Assembly: GCA_037039685.1 (NCBI GenBank)
Contig: JAWNGF010000013.1
Location: forward strand, 269,001-333,000
DNA from: Ceratobasidium sp. AG-K
Taxonomy: Eukaryota; Basidiomycota; Agaricomycetes; Cantharellales; Ceratobasidiaceae
DNA length: 64,000 nucleotides
Reading direction: 5' to 3'
Part shown: one piece after another, positions 1-10,563 of the stretch
Numbering within the stretch: position 1 is the stretch's first letter
Layout of the letters: every line of letters begins with the position of its first letter
The notes under the pieces: model-generated
The model's database searches: none
The model's input: only the letters and a program-made list of their open reading frames with translations
Told to the model about the DNA's origin: nothing
Program-made: the position numbers and the translations under genes

Positions 1-527
1 TTGAGTTCGTTATAGTTTGATTGCCAAACTCCGTATGTGGATGGGCACGCATTACCTGTGCCCAGACATGTGTCAGATCAACTGCCGGTATAGGATCTGG
101 CTCTGGCAACTCGTAGGTGATAGGGAATGGTGGATCTGGGGGTCCGGGGGAGCTATTGAACATTGGGTGCATGCCCGGCTTGGACTGAGCAACAGCAGAT
201 CCACGATGCGCGTTGAGCGATTCTCTACTAGATAAACGTCGACGAAAGCTCTTGCTGGATTCATGTATATTAGCAAAATAAATATTAGTTTATAGTCAAG
301 CGGGCTGCTCACCGTATCCTTGCCAGATGCTCATCCAAACTGGGACGCTTTTTTTGCCAGATTCCCTGAAGGTGATGCTTCCGTGTCTCAGTTGTGACTG
401 GCTTAGTGCACCTGCCGCATGGGCAGGGCACTTTCTGTTTTCCCATTGTCGCGGCGGAGGGTGTATGCAAGGGAGGCGGAAATTTTTGGGTTGTGGCGGC
501 GGGTCGCCACTTAAGCACCGGTGGGTG

Positions 528-535
528 TATATATA
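528..535 (+). promoter_or_regulatory. TATA-like box upstream of the lysine-rich gene
   Basis: A TATATATA run lies about 330 bases before the start codon at 865 and is followed by a pyrimidine-rich stretch (about 555-615). A possible 5' UTR intron runs from the GTAATT at about 642 to just before the ATG. The rest of 1-864 shows no coding region I would support. Confidence 0.35.
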
Positions 536-864
536 CAAGCCGGTTCTGTGCGCGCATCCCCCCTTGCTCCCAACCACCCCCTTGCTCCTGACACCCGTTG
601 TTCAACCGCCTCCAATTGATTCGGCACATTATTTAACTCAAGGTAATTCTCCTTCCTTGTTCTAAATATATGGTTTTTGTCACTTACTCTGAACCACCAT
701 CTACCCCGACATAGCATTCATTTGGCACTTGCCTGCCGAATCCCCCATTCTCAAATTCTTTTGTCATAACTGGTATGTAAAAGATCTCCTTACATGTTAT
801 CTAGTCATTTGACACGCTCTGATGCATCTGTTCACACATTTATCTTATTTATAGTGCATTTATC

Positions 865-3436
865 ATGCCACCGGCAAATCCTCCCAATGCTGGCGCCACA
901 TCAAAGTCTGGCGCCAGCAACAGACTTTGCGGTGATGTGATACACGTGGCAAACGGCAGTAAGTACGATCAGTTCTCATCTCCGATCTTGTGGCTGATCA
1001 CGATTGGGTCTAGCAATGGTTGAATACATCAGGAACAACACCGCCATTGAGATTGTGCATGCCAACAGCACCGCCGAGAGGTACCGAATCCTTCCAAAAC
1101 CCAAGGACCCGACAAAATGCATACTCGAGGAGGAGCTACGGTGCAAGGGTCCCAAAGCCGTCTGGGCCCACAGCCAGTACCTGGACTTCCAGGTAGGTCC
1201 GATTCACTCTGATTTTGATTAGCGCTAATTTCATCTAGACCAAGGTCCGAACCAATACAACAACCGCGCTCAAAGGAAATACGAACATTAAATTGAAGGA
1301 TTGTCCCTTACAGGCGAGGCTCAATGTCTGCAATGCTGTAAGTCCATTATTTTTGTCACGATCACTTGACGGTCATCTGCCTTTACAGCTTAAACATGAA
1401 TACCCGTACTTCTTTTGATTCGCGAACGACTGGGCCGGCCAGGAGCTCATGCGGCGCGTGCTTGAAAACAAGCGCAACCACAAAAGAAACAAGACTGTCG
1501 AGAAACGGGCTGAGGCTGCCAAGCAAAAGGCAAAGGCAAAGGGCAAGCAACCCGTGACTGGTAAGAAGAAGGGCAATCGGGCTCCCTCGACTGTGACTGG
1601 CGCCTTGGATACGCAAGGTAAGTTTTATTCAATCCTCTATTTACATTTTATCGACTCCTGTTTAGCTAATGGAGCTGGCCCGAGCAACTCCGAGCACACG
1701 GCTACCCCCGGTCCGCCGTCCAAACACCACAAGCCGAACGAAGATGAGGACGACGTGAATAGCGACAAGGAAGTCGAGCGTCACGAGGTACCCAGTCGCC
1801 TCAAGGCGCATCCCAAGGTGTGTGTGTGAATGCGCCAACAATTTGAAATTGCTATTCTAACCCTAACATGACAGATGCTCAAGCGCGTCGAGAGCACCGA
1901 CTCCAAGGCCAATCAAGCGCCTGGCACTGAAAAGCCAGCCTTGCCGGTCACAAGCACCGTTGGACGCACAAGCAGCCCTGGACCGTCGCAGGTAAGCTAT
2001 CATTAAGTCAGTTATATTCTCCTTATTCGATCCTAATATGATTTTAGGATACTACGGACGATGTCGACGCGGGCGACAAGTCCTCCAAGGTATGTATAAT
2101 TCTATACAACCTTCCCAAAATGATTCTGATAGCAACTTAGAAACACAAGACTCCAGACACGGAGGAAGCAATCGACTCTGAGGACAATGCGCCAGTAAAA
2201 GTGGTAAAGGTGAGTGTTCAATACTATATTTAGTTAATTTACTGACGCCGTCTTGGTAGAAAACCAAGACCTCGGAGGGAAACCGCAAGGAAAGCGAAAT
2301 TGCTACGCCCGTTGAAGTGCCAGCTCCGCCTGCGCCGGTAGCCAATAATGGCAAAAAGAAGGTGAGTCTTTCCCTCAACCAGCGCCATACCTACTTACCA
2401 TTTCACTAGAACCAAAAAGCCCCGGCGGTCGAGCCCGACGATCCTATGGACTCGGAAAGCGAAGAGGCGCCGCCTTTGACCAAAAAGGGCAAGGCGACCA
2501 AGGTAAGTGATTGCGCCAGCGCATTTCTGCCTAACTAACGGCACCAAACAGAAGCGGAAAGTCACTCCAATCCAGGAAGAGGAAAGCGATGTCGATGAGG
2601 ACACCCCGGACACGGTTGTCCCACCGCCCGCCACTAATGTGACCAACAACAAGGCATGTATTCACATTAATCGATAAGAATACATTACTAACAATCAATA
2701 CAAGGAAAAGGGAGCAGCGAAAGACGGACAGAAGGTCGCGCCGGTCGCCACTGGAACGAAGGGAAACAAGGTAAGATTAAGATACCTGGCCTTACCGTCG
2801 CTCACCAGCTTTTGTAGAAACGCAAGGCGCCCGAGCCCGAGGCCAATTCCTCAGACTTGTCTGAAGTCGAGGATGGAGGCGAGGTTGAGGACAAGTCCAA
2901 AGACAAGTCCGAAAGCAAACTCAAAGAGGTCGAGGAGCCCGTCGCATCTAAACCAAAGGGCAAGAACGTAGGGTCGGCCGCGGGTGGGGAGGGGGCTGGC
3001 GACGCAAGGGAGCCGGTAAGCCCCGCTCAGCATCATTGTGTGCGTGTCTGACCCCAAATCACAGGCAAAACTCGTCCAGCAAGACTCCTGGGATGCCGAC
3101 TACTCCGCACAAGTTACGGAGCTTGCCAAGAACTTGACCCCGGCGCAAAAGCGAGCAGCGACTATCGCCGCGAAGAATGCCCGTGCCACCGCCGATAAGG
3201 CTGCCCAAGTCGCCCAGCTCGCCGCCGAGAAGGCCGCTCAACTGGCCCAGGCTGCCGCCGGGCTCGACGCCCCACAGCCGAAGCGACGTAAAAACGCCCG
3301 CACCAAAGCGCCCGCCCCAACAAAGACTCTCGACGCCAAGAAGGAGCTCGTCGAGTTGGTTATCAAACACACCCGGTAAGATTTTAATATACTTTGCACA
3401 AGTCCCAATAACGACTTTGTCTTAGTACAAGGTCGG
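865..3436 (+). pseudogene. Lysine/alanine-rich multi-exon protein with an in-frame stop
   Basis: I do not recognise the family. The model starts at ATG 865 (MPPANPPNAGATSKSG) and is joined by canonical GT-AG introns of about 50-60 bases. An early globular stretch reads MVEYIRNNTAIEIVHANST (about 1016-1072). The rest is low-complexity, charged sequence. Repeated short exons rich in Lys, Glu, Asp and Pro run from about 1440 to 3050, and a final Ala/Gln/Lys helix-like segment (about 3060-3375) suggests a coiled coil. The last exon would end near 3436. One flaw is plain. In the exon that opens at 1389, TTC TTT is followed by TGA at 1416-1418, and the same frame then stays open with a sensible charged sequence. 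Either the gene is a pseudogene, an intron skips this spot, or the base is an error. Many tiny exons of basic, acidic and proline-rich sequence suggest a nuclear or chromatin protein, but that is only inference. Confidence 0.45.
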
Positions 3437-3759
3437 GTGCTAGTCGCGCCTAAGGGCCCAACCGACCCACTTTCAGCCCCGATTGCTCCATCTTATGGAC
3501 TTACTTCATTTCTCGTTCACACTATGGTATGTTTGCATTTTTGGGCGTTTTATCATGTTCACACTGAATTGCCTTCTATTCTAGCTTTTTTCGCTTTCTG
3601 TGTAGATTTATTTATATGCTTTTACCATCCCCCAGACGATCCGCGACAAGCTCCTGGACCTATCGCGCTTTACCCTCGGATTCCCACGGACGCCCCCGAT
3701 TTGTATTTCCATTCGCATAGCTTCAACTGGCCCATCCTAGATTTTCTTTCGGACTCTCC

Positions 3760-4160
3760 TGGCTTTCCTTTCGGATCCCCCGTATGTTACCCCCGGACTT
3801 CCCCCACAACGCACTTTTCCTACGGACTCGCTGGTCTTTTCCTACGGACCATCCGAATATATTAATCGGATCGTATTAGTGTGTATTTACAATGTTATTT
3901 GTATTATAAAATTTGTACACTTATTCGAGAGTGACTTGCAAACAATCCGGGAGAAGTGGGTAGTCGGCAAACCCAGACGGGGAAGAAAATCCCGGACTGT
4001 CCGGACCTCCGGACCGTCCGCGGGTCCGGATTTTGCCGCCAGTCTGGAGGTAAGTCCCTATGGCCCGCCATAGTGCACCACGCCGGACTTTTCCCCCGGA
4101 CGGTCCCGGGGCCACTCGCGGATTTTCTGCCCCCGGATCGTCCGGAAGTGGGGGGTCCAC
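3760..4160. repeat. CCGGA-rich simple repeat tract
   Basis: TCCGGA, CCCGGAC and TTCGGAC-like words recur here at irregular spacing, densest at 3985-4155 with about eight CCGGA words on the + strand. The stretch 3437-3760 before it is the 3' side of the upstream gene, and I see no gene in it. The tract ends where the copia gag remnant begins, so it may mark the breakpoint that truncated that element. Confidence 0.5.
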
Positions 4161-4189
4161 AGTGATGTCGCCTATTTGGTTTGCTTGCT

Positions 4190-4814
4190 TGTTTAGGTCT
4201 TGTCGGTCGATGTTAAAGCTGATTGATTGAGTGAATGAGTCCCAGCTTTTGGGCAAGCTGGGGACTAATGTGGTAATAAAGTCAACCTTGGAGCAGGAGC
4301 CGGTGTTGATATTGCTAATTTGCTGGTACCAGTTGCGCATGCGACATATATGCTCTTCTAGGTCCTCTCCTTCAGTCATCTGGCAACTGAAAAACTTTCT
4401 TTGTAGCCCAATAAGTCCAATCGTTCCTTGGACTTGGAAAGTTGCTGCTAATACGTCCCATGCGTCAGCCAATGTATTGCACATTTGTATATGCATTAGT
4501 ACATGTCCATCGACCCTTAAACGGATGTGCGATAACGCTTTGCGGTCAATTTTTGATCACTCAGTGTATGCTTTGTTTGCTTGTACTACAGTTTCATCTG
4601 GAGGCTGTACTCCTTTATTGTCCTTAACTGGAGTGATTGTGACTTTGATCTGCACCTTTGGGCAAGGGGTCGTTTGGTTAGCGTATTGGTACAGATCAAG
4701 GTTGGTGAGGATGTCCTCCATCTGTATGCACCAAACATTGTAATTCTCCGTTCCTCGTAGCGGAGTAATTTGGTAGTGACTTGCACTTCCGCTCGTGTTC
4801 GTGTTCTTGGCCAT
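4190..4814 (-). pseudogene. Truncated Ty1/copia Gag
   Basis: Gag is the retrotransposon's capsid-type nucleic-acid packaging protein. Reading starts at ATG 4814 (MAKNTNTSGSASHYQ), with the copia-type opening that includes LRGTENYNVWCIQMEDIL. It continues through DAWDVLAATFQVQGTIGLIGLQ and LVPSLPKSWDSF, which are typical of the UBN2/gag_pre-integrase family. A TGA at about 4557-4559 interrupts the frame between AYTE and SKIDRKAL, where a Trp codon would be expected. The homology stops near 4190, and the remaining gag and the whole of pol are missing on this side. The 5' LTR and primer-binding site lie directly upstream (4884-5133). The gene is therefore a dead fragment. Confidence 0.75.
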
Positions 4815-4883
4815 TTGGTATGATTTGGTATGTATGTTTGATTTGGGTGGTTCTGGAGTTCGTATTTAGATTACAGTAGCACA

Positions 4884-4895
4884 GGGCTCATAACC
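4884..4895 (-). other. Copia primer-binding site matching the initiator-tRNA anticodon arm
   Basis: Directly inside the 5' LTR the minus strand reads GGTTATGAGCCC. Its complement, GGGCTCATAACC, has the form of the anticodon arm of initiator tRNA-Met (CAU anticodon in a CUCAUAA loop). Drosophila copia is primed by an internal part of that tRNA, so half-tRNA priming is a reasonable inference. Confidence 0.6.
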
Positions 4896-5133
4896 TATTG
4901 AAATATATATAAAAGAGATAAAAGAAATGTTATAAACGAGTGACTATATACAAAGAGAAGAGAGAGAAAGATGATGAGAACAGCATGTGGAGCGCGCCTT
5001 ATATACCCTACAGTAAAGTGTCGAGTATATGCTAGTACCTACTACACTTTGCTCAATTACTATTGCTCATAGGTACTGGTAAGTCCTCGCACATTTGTTA
5101 TGTATATACATTTGGTAATTATCTATTTCAACA
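4896..5133 (-). repeat. Copia LTR (5' LTR of the truncated element)
   Basis: This 238-base LTR is closely similar to and the same length as the one at 52526-52763. On the minus strand it opens TGTTGAAATAG and closes ATTTCAATA, forming imperfect terminal inverted repeats. The gag start and primer-binding site lie inward. The outer flank at 5134-5138 is GTATC, which pairs as a near-perfect target duplication with GAATC at 52521-52525. Confidence 0.85.
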
Positions 5134-6052
5134 GTATCACCTCACAGGAAATGTGTTTACAGTATGAGCCCAATGAAGTCCCAACTACAAACCTCCACAG
5201 AAAGGTTAGTTGGAAGTTTGCTGTGCCACTTGGTTCAGCAATCACACCACTAGGGTGAAGTACTAAGCAAGAATATCATATATCATTTGGGTGGTGTGTG
5301 TAAATGTAACAACTTTAGGACACATCCAAGGTAGGTTTACAAGGCCATTCGTAGGAGCATCGAGTGATAGATTGAGCGCCAGGTTAATTGGCTTCCGTAT
5401 AACCAGGTTTTACCAAGGATGTGATATGCATATCCTACGTTCGGAAGATGAGAGTCGAGGCTACATACTATTGTGATATGCGCTGTGCCGAGCTAGAAAT
5501 TGAAGTATCTCAGCTCGTGCTACTTGAGTAGAGAACTAGCATATATATACCTAGAAATTGATGTATCTATAGGTACTATAAGCAATAGAAAAACAAAAGT
5601 AGAAACTAAACTATATCTCAGCTTGTGCTACTTGAGAGTAGAGAACTGAGGACAAAATTTCTCCGAAGCGCGTGTCCATGTGGAACACAATCACGTGATA
5701 CACATATATACACGTATAAGACTGAATATTTAACACAAACTGGCTACATACGTTGGCATTATGTTTATGTATTATCAAGCTTCAGACAGGTAGTGAAAGG
5801 CGATCAGAAATTGCAGCACAAGTTTCCATTCCAGGTGTGGCAGGGATCTTCAGAGGAACCAGCACGTGCTGATATGTACATACCCGGTCCCGAACAAATT
5901 CAATACCACAATAGAAGGGTTGGATCAACCCAAGTCCATGTGATACAGAGAAGCGTCGTAGCCATCATGTTGATCGACTCGTGTTAGTTGTGTGTCAGCT
6001 TGTGGAAGCAGGAGCTCAGTACAAGAAATAGCACTCTCATCGAGAATGCTTT
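5134..6052. repeat. Duplicated flank segment, inverted copy at 23740-24390
   Basis: Read on the + strand this matches the reverse complement of 23740-24390 almost end to end, for example around 5148-5290 against 24240-24380 and 5750-6050 against 23745-24040. It is longer than that copy by one insertion of about 280 bases (about 5468-5742). No convincing gene is seen in it. Homology to 23740 stops at about 6050, where the pheromone module begins. Confidence 0.7.
5459..5751. mobile_element. Small insertion bounded by GGCTACATAC repeats
   Basis: The 10-base word GGCTACATAC occurs at 5459-5468 and 5742-5751. The related copy at 23740-24390 lacks the intervening 280 or so bases. The insert carries its own internal near-repeat, an ATCTCAGCTYGTGCTACTTG word near 5507 and again near 5613. 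It has the size of a non-autonomous element or LTR fragment, but no family is recognised. Confidence 0.4.
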
Positions 6053-6186
6053 GCCCTGGGCGGAACCAAATCCACAATCGGCACAATCAGATGTGACTGG
6101 GATATTTTGATCCTCACGGTACTTGCCGTGCCTGGATCACTGTCACTGGCCGGCTAGCTGACACGATCAGAAGACGCATACAGGGT

Positions 6187-6363
6187 CTATTGTTCAGTCT
6201 TGCTTGGCTCCGTGTCCGGGGCTCATTCTCTGCCTCTCTCTCTCATGCGGATCGTCACAGAGGGACAAGGCATGGACTACCGCCAGTTGTGATTGCGAGC
6301 ACTCGACAAACGACCGGGCGGGGTCGCACAAAGCAGCGCTCTGCCTCGAGTCGACCATAAAAT
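6187..6363 (+). promoter_or_regulatory. Promoter of class A copy 1: CTATTGTTC motif and TATA-like box
   Basis: CTATTGTTC lies at 6187-6195, 272 bases before the start codon, and CATAAAAT at 6356-6363, 103 bases before it. Both are placed as in the paralogues. The reverse complement GAACAATAG fits the SRY/MAT-type HMG-box core; binding is inferred. Confidence 0.55.
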
Positions 6364-6458
6364 GAGGCTCGAGCAATCCTCGTTCTGCACTACAGCGCAC
6401 ACTCTCACCTGCCTTCATTCGCACCTACCTCTCCCTTCGTCTACCCACTTACTACCCA

Positions 6459-6590
6459 ATGGACTCCACTGTCGCTTATACTTTCGAGACTGTCGAGACC
6501 GTCGAGACCATCGATGTTTCCCAGCCCTTTGACGCGGCCAAGGGTGACTCCAGCTCCTCAGGCGGAGGAGGTGGCTGCGTCATCGCCTGA
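6459..6590 (+). CDS. Putative mating-pheromone precursor, class A (CaaX peptide)
   Basis: This is a 43-residue peptide with no intron. It begins MDSTVAYTFETVETVETI and ends GGGGGCVIA before TGA. The C-terminal CVIA is a CaaX box with a small last residue, which predicts farnesylation of the Cys, removal of VIA and carboxymethylation. Basidiomycete lipopeptide pheromones are made from such short MD-starting precursors. The usual Glu-Arg-type cleavage pair is not evident, and the predicted mature part (SQPFDAAKGDSSSSGGGGGC or shorter) is unusually Gly/Ser-rich. The product is the same as the copies at 33771 and 32220. It could instead be another prenylated small peptide. No receptor gene is seen nearby. 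Confidence 0.7.
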   Translation: MDSTVAYTFETVETVETIDVSQPFDAAKGDSSSSGGGGGCVIA

Positions 6591-6793
6591 GCGAGTGCAA
6601 GACTCGCATCCCAACCTATCTGCTTCTGTTTACCAGGGAAATTTTCGTTCTCGCCCTGCTGTATCCATTTGTTCTGTAGTAACTATGAGTAGCTTGTATG
6701 TAATACCGGTTTTGTACAGTATAGCTATGGTGTAATAGACAAGACCTAGTGTTTGGTCGATCATGTTCCAGTTTGGGTGATACTACTATCGAG

Positions 6794-7157
6794 CTGACGA
6801 CTGGAGATTTTCTACAAACTATTAACCAAATGAAAGAATCCTCCAGGGCAATCTCATCGCCTGAACAGTTTGCCGGTTAGAATGGTTCAGGAACACGCAG
6901 TTTCATTCAGCTGGTCAATTTTTGAAGACTCGTGGGACAGTTGCGATTTGTGTATCGGTATCACACTTCACTTGCAATTCTTAGTGCCGGTTCAGCCTTG
7001 CCTCTGAAGTCGGTGTGCGTGTGGTTTTTTTTTTTATCTGTCAATCGAATAGAGATTACAGGACAAGAGTCGCTGTGCCATGTATATTCGTAAGAGGGAC
7101 CAATATTCCATGGGGATGGAGTGTTGAGACGAGCCTTCCGATTGCTCCAATGGCACC
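6794..7157. other. Intergenic, nothing recognised
   Basis: I see no gene or repeat that I can support between the end of the pheromone module and the start of the diverged direct repeats. It contains a T-run near 7025. Confidence 0.5.
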
Positions 7158-7843
7158 GTGGAGGCTAAGTGTGCTGAATCTTAGCCATATCAACGCCAAA
7201 AACCCATGACTTAAATTACTGGGCGTGTCCGTGTTCAGTCACTGATGTGCTGAAGATTATCTTCAGGAGTAACTCGGGGGCAAATAAGCTCCAGGGCCTA
7301 TTCAATTTTACCTTTTATGGTGCCAATGACAGCCACCATGCGCAAGATGCATGAAAAACAATGTAATATCTCACTGAAAGCGGAGATTTTCGGTTCACTG
7401 CATTTGCTAATGTTATTCAGTAACCCGAGATCCCATAGTGTGGTTGAACAAATGCCCTAGTTTTGTGGTTGTAGGCGAAGCTTAACCCTTATTATCTTGG
7501 GACGTATGCTCCGATCATTGATCAAAGTGCATTTGTGTGAGTGCCCAGAAACAATATACACTGTGGAGGCTAAGCACACTGAATTCCAACCACACCAGCA
7601 CTGAGAACTCATGGCTTGAATCACTAGATGTGTCCGCTTTCAGTGACCGGTGCGCTGAAGATTATCTTTGGGAGTGACTGGGGGGCCAAATTAGCCCCAC
7701 AAACTAATCAAATCCCCCCTTTATGGTACTGACGACCGCAAACCATGCGCAAAGTGACTGAAAATGATGAATCCATCACTGAAAGCGGCCATTTTCGGTT
7801 CAGTGCATTTGCTGATGTTATTCAGTAACCAGACCCCACAGTG
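7158..7843. repeat. Pair of diverged direct repeats of about 280 bases
   Basis: Copy 1 (7158-7440) and copy 2 (7563-7843) both begin GTGGAGGCTAAG. Both contain GCTGAAGATTATCTT and the word CACTGAAAGCGG. Both then run through TTTTCGGTTCA and GTTATTCAGTAACC to a final AGTG. They look like an old tandem duplication or two copies of one non-autonomous element. No coding capacity is seen. Confidence 0.65.
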
Positions 7844-7946
7844 ATATCTTCATACATGTGAACAATTTCATGCAAGGAGCAAGGAGCCAGCTTGGGGCAC
7901 CGCCAAGTGGCACAGTGTAGGAAGGAGACAGTTAGGGAGGTCGGTG

Positions 7947-8180
7947 TGTTGGAACTTGTTGGGAGGTCAGGGGGAGGGCGACCGCCATTAGGCGGTTGTA
8001 ACTGGGATCAGCGGGAGGAGGGGGGATGCGCCTGACCCCCAAGTGACCCGTATAAATGCGTGCCAGGTCATGCGGACGGTGTGGAGGTGGTGGGCCAGCA
8101 CGTCGGGCCAGGTATACAGGGGTTGGGTCGCTTAGGAGGAACTTTACCACTTACTTTTGTATAATATCTTACCTGATATA
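7947..8180. repeat. Possible LTR fragment
   Basis: The segment opens TGTTGGAACTTGTTGGG. It includes a TATA-like TATAAAT about 110 bases in (near 8050) and a T-rich TTTTGTATAATATC near its end, the layout of an LTR promoter. The fold-back element inserts at 8179-8181, so the original right end is not clear. No matching second copy was found in the window. Confidence 0.3.
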
Positions 8181-9596
8181 CACTGGGCGCCAAATTGATT
8201 GCACCACGTGACTGAAAGTCGAGTTTCGCGCTCTGGCCCTCAAAGAATGTGTCTGTAAGGCTTCAGGATATTACAGTGTGCATACATAGTTGCAATAAAT
8301 GTCCAAGTACATTACCTAAGTGGATTGCCTATCCCAAGATCCTAGAGTGCCGAAACTGCAGGAAGGTGATGGTGCAATAATTTTGGTCATGCATATAGGA
8401 GGGAGTGAATTAGTGCATATTGAGCCGAATCGCGGACGCAAAAACCGAGTGAAAATAGAATCATGTTTAGCATGGACTACAGTTCATTTTGGCCAATTTC
8501 TGTAGGATTTAGTGCTGGTTTCATGGAGATTTGGATAAGTCAGTCCTTGGAATCTGCAGGCTCACAGCACCCCAATCTTAAGAGATCACATAGCATGACA
8601 ATAATAGAAAATGTGCGAAGCAGTCTAAAGTACACAACTGTATTATTGGAGTTACGACTTGGTCATTCTGGAAGTAGCAAAGTGGCAACAATTGCAAAAT
8701 ATCGGCATAGCACTAACTTCCTGTTGCTTGTAATGTACTTTCCCGTAGCAATCACAACCCTTCAAGTGTGCGATATAATAGAGCATATGTCATGCTACCC
8801 ATATGCCAAGTTTCAGGTCATCTGGAATTCAAGTGGAGGAATGGTCCAACAATCATGATCATCTTTAGGCCTGAAGCACTCACCCATTAGTCACATGGAC
8901 ATTAACCTGAGGTTATGGGTGCATTCGATGTCTTGTTTCCCCACTCGAATTCCAGATGACCTGAAACTTGGCATATGGGTAGCATGACATATGCTCTATT
9001 ATATCGCACACTTGAAAGGTTGTGATTGCTACGGGAAAGTACATTACAAGCAACAGGAAGTTAGTGCTATGCCGATATTTTGCAATTGTTGCCACTTTGC
9101 TACTTCCAGAATGACCAAGTCGTAACTCCAATAATACAGTTGTGTACTTTAGACTGCTTCGCACATTTTCTATTATTGTCATGCTATGTGATCTCTTAAG
9201 ATTGGGGTGCTGTGAGCCTGCAGATTCCAAGGACTGACTTATCCAAATCTCCATGAAACCAGCACTAAATCCTACAGAAATTGGCCAAAATGAACTGTAG
9301 TCCATGCTAAACATGATTCTATTTTCACTCGGTTTTTGCGTCCGCGATTCGGCTCAATATGCACTAATTCACTCCCTCCTATATGCATGACCAAAATTAT
9401 TGCACCATCACCTTCCTGCAGTTTCGGCACTCTAGGATCTTGGGATAGGCAATCCACTTAGGTAATGTACTTGGACATTTATTGCAACTATGTATGCACA
9501 CTGTAATATCCTGAAGCCTTACAGACACATTCTTTGAGGGCCAGAGCGCGAAACTCGACTTTCAGTCACGTGGTGCAATCAATTTGGCGCCCAGTG
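8181..9596. mobile_element. Fold-back DNA transposon with 650-base inverted repeats
   Basis: The two arms (8181-8830 and 8947-9596) are near-perfect inverted copies around a 116-base spacer. Both outer ends read CACTGGGCGCCAAATTG and are flanked by the dinucleotide TA (8179-8180 and 9597-9598). A TA target duplication and a CACTG-type end fit the Tc1/mariner superfamily. No transposase is present, so it would be non-autonomous. Each arm has a mirror-image open frame of about 130 codons, which I treat as non-coding. Confidence 0.75.
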
Positions 9597-10563
9597 TATG
9601 GCCATAAAATTGGGACTCAAAAAAATCTTTTATACATATACGTGGGTAGAGCGCAAGGCGTATCACCACCTGGAGGAAGAAATTGCCGACATCGTTACTA
9701 GTACGTATATGTGTTCAAATTGAGGAGCCAACTCATTTCCCCTTCCATTACAAGGCGGAAGCAACCCCTATACAACTAGTCTATAGCTCATGCTCTGTCC
9801 AAAATTGGACCATTGCGCGATGAGACCTGCCATGTCACTTATATGTCATGCTTTTCGTATTACCGAGAAATTGGATTGACAAGTATTTTATTTCCTGAAG
9901 GATATCCCAATGTCTTATGGTCGACTTGCAACCTTAATAAACCATGCGGCGTGCCTTCAAACACAGCCTTCTTGAGTGCAATCATCAACCATCACGTGAG
10001 TCGTTTTTTTTTTCGAGACATGACTATGGGCGGAATAGGGTACGGGAGTACGCAAAGCTTGGTGCAGTACCTCAGATCCGTGACACAAATACACATGCAG
10101 AGCGGCTAAGTGACTGAAGGGAAAATACGTGAGCTATGAATGAAACGGTGCTCAATGAGTCGAGGCCATGTGACCACCATCAAATGGGTCAAATCGCAAT
10201 TACAAATGTATGCTAATCACTGTCTGGGTTTGTTTCTCTCCTCTTGCCGGCAAATTGAAAAGCTGGCTGTTGGACTGTTGTCTAGTGTATCGGATATCTC
10301 AAAAAAGTTGACATTAAAGGACGAAATATCGCGGAATTGCCCATTTTGTTGAACTGAGTTTTCCAGATCGAGCAAGCAGGATGGACTATTTTTGATTAAT
10401 TCACGTGGTGTTGCCGAGAGCCGCCATTTCTTTGTATTCTAATTCATGCATATTTCAATACGAATCATTAGTATGCAATAATGGCCGCGTTCTGGGTATC
10501 GTAAAAAATCCAACTATAGTCTTTAATCAGTAACCAGGGTCTATCTGCATCATTCCTAGAGGG
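9597..10563. other. Intergenic, weak remnants only
   Basis: No gene is supported. A short stretch near 9645-9705 reads like a coding remnant on the + strand (WVERKAYHHLEEEIADIV) but is isolated. Positions 10360-10560 are AT-rich and form the 3' side of the kinase gene. Confidence 0.4.

Larger units (their letters stand above)
6053..6793 (+). repeat. Pheromone-type gene module, class A, copy 1
   Basis: About 740 bases closely match 33368-34110 in the same orientation, and in part match 32020-32527 inverted. The module holds promoter, coding sequence and 3' UTR. Similarity starts at GCCYTGGGCGGAACC and ends shortly after GTTTGGGTGATAC. Confidence 0.85.

Noticed and set aside
8463..9314. Two mirror-image 131-133-codon frames (MFSMDYSSFWPISVGF...)
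   Set aside because: They lie in the inverted arms of the fold-back element, overlap its ends and have no domain. They are best read as non-coding terminal repeat sequence.
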